From Lunularia cruciata (lineage: Eukaryota > Streptophyta > Marchantiopsida > Lunulariales > Lunulariaceae), in NCBI GenBank assembly GCA_948567375.1, contig OX419762.1, forward strand, positions 31,191,465 to 31,255,464: a stretch of DNA of 64,000 nucleotides, in the 5' to 3' direction. Under the pieces are notes generated by a model. The model made no database searches and was not told the DNA's origin. It saw only the letters and a list, made by a program, of their open reading frames with translations. Positions 55,330 through 64,000 of this stretch are shown piece after piece. Positions within the stretch are counted from its first letter, which is position 1, and every line of letters begins with the position of its first letter. A program made the translations under genes and the position numbers.

Positions 55330-56560
55330 AAGGAGACTATGAGAGCTCACAAGAGAACATTAAGAGAAGAGAATTTTGAACTTATATTAGCAAATACTGA
55401 TCCTTTGTTATACCCTAAATTTCATCATTATGTTTGCAATGTGATATTGTACATCTATATATGTGCTAGAACTTGGAGAGATTATGTGGAGTGGATCCAT
55501 AGGTTTCAAACATTACCTTGATCTTAGAGAAAATTCCAGTTTCAAATTTTGAGATTCTTTTGAATCAATTTATCCTCCAATTAGGCTACTAGAAATTACA
55601 TTAAGAACTATTATACACATTGAGCTAGAAATTGGCAAAGAAAATGACCTCACAACTACATATTCTTTAGAACTTGGTACAAAGGTTAATATTTATTTGA
55701 TATAGATTGAATATTTTAAAATTTTTAAAGAAATTTTAGTGATAGATCATTTACCTTTTGTCTTAAAAATTATAGAGAGATTTTTCTTATGGAGAAAGTT
55801 ATAGCTCTTTGAAATGAAAGGAGTAGTTTTGAAACCAAATCAAGGAAGAGGTGTACTAAATAGAGATGTGTTTAGGTCAAATTTCTCAATAAAAGATCTT
55901 AAATTTTAAAATAATATATACTTGAGGTGACTCTTATGTGTTTACAATTTCAAAGGAGTAGAATTTACCATTTGAGAATAATGATTGGTATTTCAAAGAG
56001 AGATCCATTGTTGGAATCTTTGATTCTCATGCATGATGAGTTTGAGAATGACCAAAGGCATAATTGTGTGTTTAGATTCATTTTTGGAGTATAGAGGGCC
56101 ATCCAAAGTGTAATCTGAGCTAGTGTAAGATTTCTCATAGAATTGAGGTAATATTAGTGATTGACTCAAAGAAAGGAGAGTTGAGAATAGAATTTGAACA
56201 TAATTTAGAAGGACCCAAGAGAATTCCACACAGAGTGAAAATTGACTCCAAGTGCTTCTATATTGAGAGAAAGTCTATATAGCTAGTCTACATACATTCA
56301 ACATTGAGTGTAAGAGCTTGAAGGAACAGAGAGGCTTACTTAACTTGGGTGCTGCATATTAAATATTCTTGATCAAGATTAGGAGAAGGAGATCTAGGAC
56401 CAAGGACCAAGGACCAAGGACCAAGGACCAAGGACCATGTGAGGTTTGTGGATTAGAAATACTTCTTAAGGGCCTAGATTGTAATGAAATAGTAACACTT
56501 CTGTGGATCTTGGTGTGAGATCTTGGAGAGAGTCTTAGTAAAGCTATATAAAAACTACTT
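55330..56560 (+). pseudogene. C2 extra ORF before gag (fossil)
   Basis: MRAHKRTLREENFELILANTDP (55339-55404) corresponds to AMRAHLERTLEEERAELMLENLDP of C1. The rest follows in order, and the end (TCTTGGAGAGAGTCTTAG) matches too. It contains the expanded GGACCAA array at 56396-56440. Confidence 0.7.
56396..56440. repeat. GGACCAA heptamer array
   Basis: About six tandem GGACCAA units, at a point where C1 has a single TAAGACCAAGGAG. A local expansion after divergence of the copies. Confidence 0.9.
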
Positions 56561-56769
56561 TGATCCAATAGTTCTGAAAATTAGTAATATAATTTGTCTT
56601 TCAAATGATGGATAAGATGTTTATGAGTATTTAATTGATATATACTGAAGGATTGAAAATATAGTAGAAATCTTGGACCATTCTAAGTCTTTTGTATTCC
56701 CTATGGTTGATTCTTTGAGAATGAAGTAAGTCATTATTGTATTCTATATGTGATAAGGAGAGCAATAAA

Positions 56770-57350
56770 GAAAAGATTAAATAAAGAAAGGTAGTGAGAG
56801 GCCAAGATTATGAAACTTTAGGTTTTCTTTTGCAAGAATGAAGAAGATATATAGGTCTTTGTGAGAGATTTCAAAGGAACTTGCATAAGCAATAGTGAGA
56901 TGAGGAAGAATACATAGACCTTGTTGCTACTTGATTACTTTGAGGATGTAGCTTTTACATCATATGAGTCTAAATAGAAGAATAAACAGAGGAAAGATGA
57001 ACAAGATGAACAAGATGAGTATTGGGAGAGCTTGATTACCACTCTAATTGAGAGTTTTCCCTCCCAATGAAAGCTAGGAGAAATTGAGGAGTGAGATCAC
57101 TTCCTTAAGCAAGGAGATAGAGAGAAACTAAGCAGATATGCAAAAGAGTAGAGAAGTCAACTTCTTGGTTTTTTAGAATGTTTAGAAAGACTGGGGATGA
57201 TTTTGACACTAGTATGATTAGAATAGTTTCCATACTCACTAAGAATTTTATGGGAGTTTTTAAACCACGTATTAAAAGTAGGGTAAAGGATAAAAGAATT
57301 CTTCAAAGATAGATGCAATCAAGATAGTAGTTTGTATGGAGGAGAATTGA
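56770..57350 (+). pseudogene. C2 gag, partial (fossil)
   Basis: Collinear with C1 gag: the VRDFKGTCIS-like start near 56860, the ESLITTLIESF-like segment near 57030, and the NFMGVFKPRIKSRVK-like segment near 57245-57290 (NFVGGLRLHIRSKVR in C1). Confidence 0.7.
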
Positions 57351-57360
57351 AGGTCATATT

Positions 57361-57700
57361 AAGGCATTGCTTCAAGAAGATTACTAAAGGTATCATGGAT
57401 CAAACACACAAAGTATCAATTCCACACACTAACTTCACTTATAAAGATTTATCATTCATCCAACTACAAATCTATGCTCATACCTCAATTACTTATCTCT
57501 AATCTAAAGAAAGTAGCTGAAAAATTGGTAGATTAAATAGCTAAGCCAACCCCCATTTTTTACACCAAGTAAACTGTCTAATGCTATAAACTACTAAAAT
57601 TGACTAACTAACTACATAGGAAAGTAGCTTCCTTTGCAAAGAAATAGATTGGCAAAAGGGTCTTATTACTAACTAATTATGAAGTTCCTTTGCCTATCAA
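57361..57700. other. Spacer without recognised content
   Basis: No open frame or repeat recognised. Confidence 0.4.
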
Positions 57701-58980
57701 GCTACCAACTAGTGTTTCTAATCTACTAGAGATATTTTCTAGCTCCACTCGCTATAATTTTGAAGGTCTTCTTCTGAACTCTATTTTCTAGTTCCATTGC
57801 TACTTCTTCCCACCTTTTATTCTTTGGAGTTTTACGTAAAATGAAATGTTTAATCTTCTTCAACTCCTTTAGATCCCACTCAAAAAGCATGGTTTCACTA
57901 TATTCTATGATCATCCTCTCTCATATAATCACACACCAATCTGATGGAACCAAAGGAACCTATCCTTTGGGTTGAGGTTTCTCCCTTAGAATTGTTTGAA
58001 AGAGATTGTCAACTTCCCTTGCTCCTTCTCCTACAACAATTGTAACAACTATTACAAGATCCAAAGGTCTTGCCACTCCTCCTTTATCCTCTATAATCTT
58101 CTTTCCAACTTTATATTTTGAAGCTTGGGTTGTTCAAGCTCTTCCTTTGTTGCAGTCAACTCTTCCTACTTTGGTGATCAGACTTCCCTCTTTGTTGAAC
58201 TGACTTCCTTCTTCATCAATTGGACTTGATGAAGTTCTTTCTCCACCTTCATGTTGAACTTCTTCATGACATGGCATTCTAATTCCTTTCTATTTGACTC
58301 CTCTTTCAACTCAAAACTTAGTAACTCCAAAGTCCTCTAAGAAATTGTGGTCTTTGCCTAAAGATTGTGCAACTCCTCCTACATACTTTGTGGTCAAAAT
58401 AAATGCACCTGCACCATGCTTATGCAATCTTTGTGTAGCTCCTTGATATTCTTTGTAAGCTCTACCTATTTATTCATACTCCCATTCAAGCTATTCTTCA
58501 ATTGCTCAACCTCCTTCTTTACCATCTCTATATTTGCCTTGCAATTGTATAGAGCAACACACATCTTGCTTACTATTCATATGTAGTTTTTAATATTGGG
58601 CCATTGCTCAACATATTAAGATTACACCAACCTAAAGAAGTCAATAATAGGAAGAACCATGTCCTTCAATTCTCATATGGTTGATAAAATTTAAGATCTT
58701 TGTGTTGTTTATGAATCTCATTCCTCTATGGTCTTTGGTGACAAAGGACCACTTCTTGGTTGGCCAAGCTCTACCTTCTATCAAGTCATAGATGCCCATG
58801 TCTTTGGTATTGGTGTCATCCTTCTACATAGAAACTTATATCTAAGGAGCCTACCTCTCCTTGTTGATGTTGGTGTTCTCCTCTTCTGATTCATCATCTA
58901 ATGACTTGGCTATTCAAAGATTTCTTCTATCTCAATTACCACCTCAATGACCAATTTTTGGTATTTTCTTGATCTCATAA
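57701..58980 (-). pseudogene. Coiled-coil ORF remnant, unrecognised (copy 1)
   Basis: The minus strand carries protein-like sequence in several frames. From right to left: an acidic stretch near 58870-58900, GRAWPTKKWSFVTKDHRGMR near 58720-58790, then coiled-coil sequence MVKKEVEQLKNSLNGSMNK near 58480-58540, ELKEESNRKELECHVMKKF near 58260-58310 and KKTFKIIASGARKYL at the end (57726). Layout (acidic part, then long coiled coil) resembles copy 2 at 61430-63925. The protein family is unknown to me; it may be element-borne. Confidence 0.35.
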
Positions 58981-58992
58981 GAAGAAGAATCA

Positions 58993-59493
58993 TATAACAA
59001 TATTGAAGGAGGTTATTGAAGGAGGTTGTTGAAGGAGGTTATTGAAAATTAGTTAAAACTAATGAAGTAGCAAATAGACTAAATTAGCAAGAATTATAAG
59101 AATATAATATAAGAAGCATCTAGGAAGCTACTTGATACCTTCCAAGTATTGGGTAATGTATATGCCAAGTGATAACTTCTAAGAGGAAACTTCTTGGGAA
59201 GCTTCTTGGTTAGCTTAGCTTGCATGCCAAGTAGGTGGCTTCTAGACGAAAAATTCTTGGGAAGCTTCCCAACTAGCTTAGCTTGCATGCCAAATAATCG
59301 GCTTCTTGAAGGAAGCTTCTTGAGAAGCTTCTCAAGAGGCTTGTATGCTTTCTTATAAATATGAAAGCCTAAGCTCATGCTAGGTATATGGAGTTTCCCT
59401 CATTCAAGAGTCCCAATGTGATCTTTCACTTTGATTTTCCATTCTTCTATTTTTCTCCTATTTTCCATTCTCTTATTTCTCTATTTCTTTTAC
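58993..59493 (+). repeat. A5 5' LTR
   Basis: 501 bp, TATAACAATATTG...CTTTTACA. Near its start a 13-bp unit AGGAGGTTATTGA is repeated three times (59007-59046). It has the family CTTGCATGCCAAGTAG repeats and a TATAAATATG stretch near 59355. Confidence 0.88.
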
Positions 59494-59703
59494 ATATGTA
59501 TCAAAGTAGGAATGGTATGGATGGAATTTATGAACCACCAAATCCATTTCTACCAAACCATTGGGACTTTTATGTCCATGTACTACCCAAGCATCATTTC
59601 ACACAATTCATCATCTCATGCTTTGGGTAAATTTTTTTGAGTGCAATCACTTTGTCCAATGAAGCCTTGGTAGTTCTAATTGTAAATTATGGAGCATGAT
59701 GGA

Positions 59704-60210
59704 TATAACAATATTGAATTTATAAACAAGTTATTCAAGACTAACAAAGTAACAAATAGGCCAAATTAGCCAAGAATTATACGAATATTCTAGAAGCATC
59801 TAGGAAGCTACTTGGTACTTTCCAAGTATTGTGGAACATGCATGCAAAGCGGTGACTTCTAGGAGAAAGCTTATTGGGAAGCTTCTTGGCTAGCTTAGCT
59901 TGTTCACCAAGTAGACAATTTCTAGAGGGAAGCTTCTTTGGAAGCTTCCCGATTAGCTTAGCTTGCATGCCAAGTAGTCAGCTTTAGAAGGTAACTTCTT
60001 GAGAAGCTTCTTGGTTAGCTTTGCTTGTACTATAAGAAAGTGTCTTTTAGGAATTTTCTTGAGAAAGCTTCTCAAGAGCCTTGTATGTTCTTTATAAATA
60101 CCAAAACCCAAGCTCATGCTAGGCATTCAGAGTTTCTCTCAACTAGGAATCCCAATGTGATCTTGCACTCCAATTGTCCATTCTCCTATTTCTCTACTTT
60201 GTCTTTTATA
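59704..60210 (+). repeat. Solo A LTR inside A5 gag
   Basis: 507 bp, TATAACAATATTG...CTTTTATA. The gag sequence of A5 rejoins across it when compared with A1. Flanks ATGGA and GTGGA are the probable 5-bp duplication with one change. TATA box TTTATAAATACC lies at about 60091-60102. Confidence 0.85.
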
Positions 60211-61425
60211 GTGGATGTGTAGCATTTATATGTTAACTTAGATAATTGTAGGTAGTTTGATAGAGTACTAGCCATGATGGTAATGTCCAAAGTTATCATT
60301 ACTATGCATAAACAAATTGATACGTTACTTGATTGTTGGAGGAACAAGACCATCAACAACAAGAGCATGTAGAGAGAGTATCACTTCAAGAAGGAGAAGA
60401 GTAAATCTGATTTCCAAAGCCCAAGGTATTTAAATGTAAGAATCTCTTGGGTGTAGTGGAAAATTTTGTGTTTGATTGCAAATGTTATTTTGAAGCTACA
60501 AATCTTCAAGATGAAAAAAGATAAATTCTCTTAGCTTCAAGCCAATTGAATGGAGTGCCAAAATTATGGTGGAAATTCCAAGGGGAGCAAGTTGAACGGA
60601 AATTTGTTACACCAATCTTGACATGGGAAGAATTCAAGAGTGCAATAATATGGTGATTCTAAGCTATTAACACCACACAAGATAGATTGACCAAATTGAA
60701 GCAAATGGGTTCTATAAGAAGCTAGATCACTCAATTCTAGAATGCCACAATGCAAATTCTAGATATACTAGAAGATGAAACTATGGATCAATTTGTGAGG
60801 GGTTTAAAGTCATGCACCAAATTGGAAATAACCATGTGGGAGCCCAAACACTTGGAAGAAACAATGTAGTTGACTAAGTGCTTTGATACATTTGTTGCAA
60901 CAACTTGGTCTTTATCTTGACCTTCACTAAACCTACCAACACACTATACACAAATGGAGTAGCCAACACCAATGGAGATTGATGTCATCCAATAGAGATC
61001 ACTTGGCACAATAGATAGGGAAAGACAATGAAAAAATGGTGGTTGCTTTTGTTGTTGCTAAATTGGACATACCATTGCTAAATGTCCACTCAAGAATAGA
61101 TGACCTCAACAAATTGCCCAAATAGAGTTTATGGAGTGTGATAATTGGGGAAACAAAAAAATCCAATAGGAGAATTTGAGCCACTTATTGGGACCTTGAT
61201 TAGTTCCAATGGGATAGAAGGCTTGACCTATGCAAGTTTATTTCACTTGCAAGGTATGATATTTGATGGTGGTTGTAGGATTTTGATTGATTTTGGAAGT
61301 TCAAAGAATTGTATGGCTATGTAACTAGCAAAGGAATTACATATTCTGATCAAGCCAATAATTAGATGTAGATTGATAATGGTGGATGGTAAAAAGGGTT
61401 TTGCATTCTATACTGTGGTACCCAC
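60211..61425 (+). pseudogene. A5 gag and protease start (fossil)
   Basis: Nucleotide sequence is collinear with A1/A2 gag, including the region of the zinc knuckle (61040-61090). ILIDFGSSKNCMAM near 61274-61320 is the protease active-site region, with FAFYTVV further on. Confidence 0.72.
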
Positions 61426-61429
61426 ATTT

Positions 61430-63925
61430 TTTTGTTTTAAAAGTTTTAAAGAAGAAGTGCATTAGTAAAGCCAAAGGAGGGCTAAACGGGGAAGAAACAT
61501 GTAGATCATGTATTTGGCATAAACTTGAAGTCGATCTTGGGTCAAGTCCAAAGGACTTGGGTTGGACAAGATGAAATACAAAGATGAGGACTTTGTATTG
61601 GGTAGTGCGACCTAATCAAAAGATCTTGTAATAAACTATTTTGGGTTCCGCCAATCAAGAAAGTACATGGGAAGAAAGTGACTACCTTGGGACCAAGATG
61701 TTCTTGAAAGTGATAGGAAAAAAATTCATAGAATTGGTGAGTGACATGGAAAAGTGACTAAAGAATGACCAATCAGCAAAGGACTATAAAATTGAGGTTT
61801 CATGAGGAAGCATTGCAATGTTTAGATGCTATCCTACCTCTATTTAGAGTCAACCAAAGGAATGCAAATTTTAAATATGCAAGAGGAGTGGGTTAGAATC
61901 TTGGGTTTGATCTTTCATAAGCAACGAATGAGGAAGCACACAATGGCCCCAAAAGTGAGTAAGTAGAGTGTGGTGAGGGGTCTTACAATGCATAGGTTAG
62001 ATGTAGTGGCAAGGATCAAGGTCTTATCAAGACTTTGTATCACCTTTCTAGCCTAGAATTGGAATTTTAGCTTTCCAAGTTTCATGGCATAGATTACCGC
62101 GAGTGATTGCAAGGATGGGCCAAAGCACAAAGGGAAGAGAGGAAATCTGGCTTGATGGACTGAGTCAGATTGGAGATTACTCTTGTGTAGAGAAGTAGGG
62201 GAGGTAGGGGTTACCACCTTCTATTGGAAGTGTGATGCATCGGAAGAAACTGCCGAGGTTAAGAATTCTTTTAATTGACTGTGCACTAAGAATGGGTACA
62301 AGGTGGATAGTTATAAAGACCTGGTGCGGAGAGGGATTGTGAGCATGAAAATGGCTATGTTCAAGCCAAAGAAAACCACTTATGTCATGATGCAATAGGC
62401 AATGTTCTTTCACCAGATGTTTGCACAAGAAGTGATAGATTGGGCAAAGTGTCTGCACCAGCATGTGGGGTAGATGATTATGGGTTGGAGAATAAACATA
62501 CAACCTCAATACTTCATATCCATTGTAGCTCACTTCTACTTTGGGCTGAATCTGCTAACTTTGGAGGAGAGACGTAGAATGTGGTCTCACTTTCACCTAG
62601 ATCTATGCAAGGAAGCGGATGCGGATGAATGATATTACACAGAGCGGGTTCATGAAGAAGATGAGTATTAAATGAAGAGTGGGAAGGAGAAGATAGTGTT
62701 AGTAGACATCTCCATGACCAAAAATCAAAGTAGACCTAAAGGAAAAACTGCATCAGTGCAACCGCAAAGGATACAAAAGCCTAACTTGAAGCCAATGTTG
62801 ATAGAGGTGAAAGAGTTGACTTTGGAGGAGGAATCAGAAGGAGAAACCAAGTCTAAGGGAGGAGCCTCAAGAGGGGAAGAAGGGTTCACACTGTGGAGTG
62901 AGGAATCAAGCAGTGGTAGTGAAGGAGAAGCTGAAGTCTAGCAATCGAGGGGAAGGGTTGTGCAAGCAAGAAGCCAAGTCCAAAGATGTCAACAACCAAG
63001 CGTGAGCATGTGAAGGAAGAAGAGGGTGTCTTGGTATGTCCACAAGGTGTCAAGGAGAAGAGACAAGTCAAGTCATTGGACCAAGTAAGGATACCATTGA
63101 GAAGGAGGAGAGCTTGGACAAAGAAACCTTGAAGATATAAAGATCATGTCTTCAAGGTAAGGCACCAATTGAAGAGTTACCTTCTGAGTGCAAAGATGGC
63201 AACAATAAGAAGTGTGATGGAGTGGAGTATTTTTTGAAGGTTGTATGCCCGTTTTTGATGTTTCTACAAAATAAGAAGGTAGAGATGGCAAGTGCTAATC
63301 TAAACATGACAAATGAATTAGCAATCATGACAAATGAATTAGCGATCGTGACAAATGAATTAGCAATTGTGATGAAGTGGAGTGCGGAGGCCTTGTTTTT
63401 GAGAAGTAAGCTAACAAGAGTAGAGATGGAAGCCAAAGAATAAGGTGGAGGTAGTTCTTTGGAGAAAAAACTCGGAATTTATGAGGAGGACTTGGTGAAA
63501 TGTAGAGAGGAAGTAAAGGAGAAGATGGCATTGGTCAAAGTGCTGAAGAGGGAAATTGCTGATGCATGAGTGGAGCTGATACATTCAAAGGGGAGTGCAG
63601 TAGTGATGGAGCAGGAGTTGGAGAGTATGAGGAAGAAGCGGAAGATAAGGACTAAGCTTGGCAACGAGAGTTAAAAAAGCGTAGTCTGGAGGAAGAACAA
63701 TTGCAAGGATTGTTGAGAGGAGCAAAAGATTAACTTGTACTGAACAAACAAGAGAAGGAAGCAATGAAGGTTGAGTTTGAGGACGAGTTGGTGATGTATT
63801 GCAATGAGCTAGAAGAGGAGAGAAAGAAAGAGAAAGTAGAGCCAAGTGTAGAGTCTGATGTAGTGGGAGCAATGGTAAATGAGTTGAGGATGATGCTCAA
63901 TATTGAAGTCAAAGGTAATTAAAGG
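61430..63925 (+). pseudogene. Long coiled-coil ORF remnant, unrecognised (copy 2)
   Basis: About 2.5 kb of plus-strand, protein-like sequence in several frames, richer in G than its surroundings. Parts: GSANQESTWEESDYLGTKMF near 61640-61700; a globular part with GNLAWWTESDWRLLLCREVG near 62140-62200, MFAQEVIDWAKCLHQHVG near 62416-62470 and LLTLEERRRMWSHFHLDLCK near 62550-62610; an acidic stretch (62809-62938: LTLEEESEGETKSKGG, WSEESSSGSEGEAEV); three MTNELAI heptads (63304-63366); and a C-terminal coiled coil to about 63919. I cannot name the family. It may be a plant element-borne ORF or a host gene remnant. Confidence 0.45.
63304..63369 (+). repeat. 21-bp heptad repeat
   Basis: Three tandem copies of a 21-bp unit (ATGACAAATGAATTAGCAATC and variants) encoding MTNELAI, an exact coiled-coil heptad, within the ORF remnant above. 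Confidence 0.85.
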
Positions 63926-64000
63926 AATCAAGACTACACAAGTTGAAGTTGTTGGTGCAAGAGACAAGGAAGAGGAAGGAAAAGGACACGAAGTTGAATA

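Larger units (their letters stand above)
54660..57360 (+). mobile_element. C2: 5' part of a family C element
   Basis: A plus-strand, 3'-truncated relative of C1. A diverged LTR (about 54660-55260; shared landmarks include the AAGATAAGATCATATGCTTA block near 54972) is followed by the extra ORF region (55330-56560) and gag (56770-57350). Protease and pol are absent. Very decayed. Confidence 0.82.
58993..61425 (+). mobile_element. A5: 3'-truncated family A element
   Basis: A plus-strand copy with 5' LTR (58993-59493), decayed Met-type primer site (ATGTATCAAAG at about 59495), gag (59520-59703 and 60211-61100) and protease start (about 61200-61425). It stops there and gives way to unrelated coding-like sequence. 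Its gag is split by a solo A LTR. Heavily decayed. Confidence 0.82.

Noticed and set aside
63222-63436. Minus-strand open frames over the coiled-coil remnant
   Set aside because: Ser/Leu/Phe-rich mirror readings of the plus-strand acidic and heptad sequence.

Overview
The window looks like nuclear DNA of a land plant with a large, repeat-rich genome. The sequence supports this through Ty3/gypsy elements primed by initiator-Met tRNA, chromodomain-bearing integrases of chromovirus type, a Tat/Ogre-like family with an extra ORF before gag, AT-rich and CpG-poor decayed DNA, and a PIF/Harbinger transposase remnant. A non-flowering lineage (gymnosperm, fern, lycophyte or bryophyte) seems most likely because of element D, but the sequence alone does not settle this. 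No intact host gene, rRNA gene or functional tRNA gene was recognised.

I name four LTR-retroelement families A to D (my own labels). Bases 1-11084 hold A1, an old minus-strand chromovirus, interrupted by B1 (3743-10351), the youngest and best preserved element (744/741-bp LTRs, TSD TCTTC). A truncated plus-strand A2 follows (11085-14203), then an unexplained 1.4-kb spacer. From 15634 to 42751 lies one plus-strand element, B2 (TSD ATAAG), split by later insertions: A3 (18309-32059, minus, TSD ACAAA), a solo C LTR (33030-33720) and a whole-length C1 (34479-42268). A3 is itself split by another solo C LTR (19444-29843), and that LTR holds element D (19695-29402). The nesting is therefore four deep: spacer > B2 > A3 > C LTR > D.

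D is the main find. It is a 9.7-kb Ty3/gypsy element, more GC-rich than its surroundings, whose pol region carries a complete series of DNMT3-like C5-cytosine methyltransferase motifs between protease and reverse transcriptase, plus a PHD-finger-like zinc cluster after the integrase. It thus combines a DNA-methylation writer with a possible histone reader. Its ends are odd: a ~106-bp block lies on both sides of the right LTR core and is absent from the left one, as if a circularly permuted molecule had inserted. All copies here are broken fossils.

From 42757 to 64000 the DNA is mostly AT-rich with no clear genes. It holds a decayed Cys-rich coding remnant (about 47.6-48.6 kb, minus), a Harbinger transposase fragment next to a 77-bp near-perfect palindrome (49724-49800), a 42-bp minisatellite, a partial C2 (54660-57360), two decayed copies of an unrecognised coiled-coil ORF type (57.7-58.9 kb minus; 61.4-63.9 kb plus) and A5 (58993-61425), which carries a solo A LTR in its gag.
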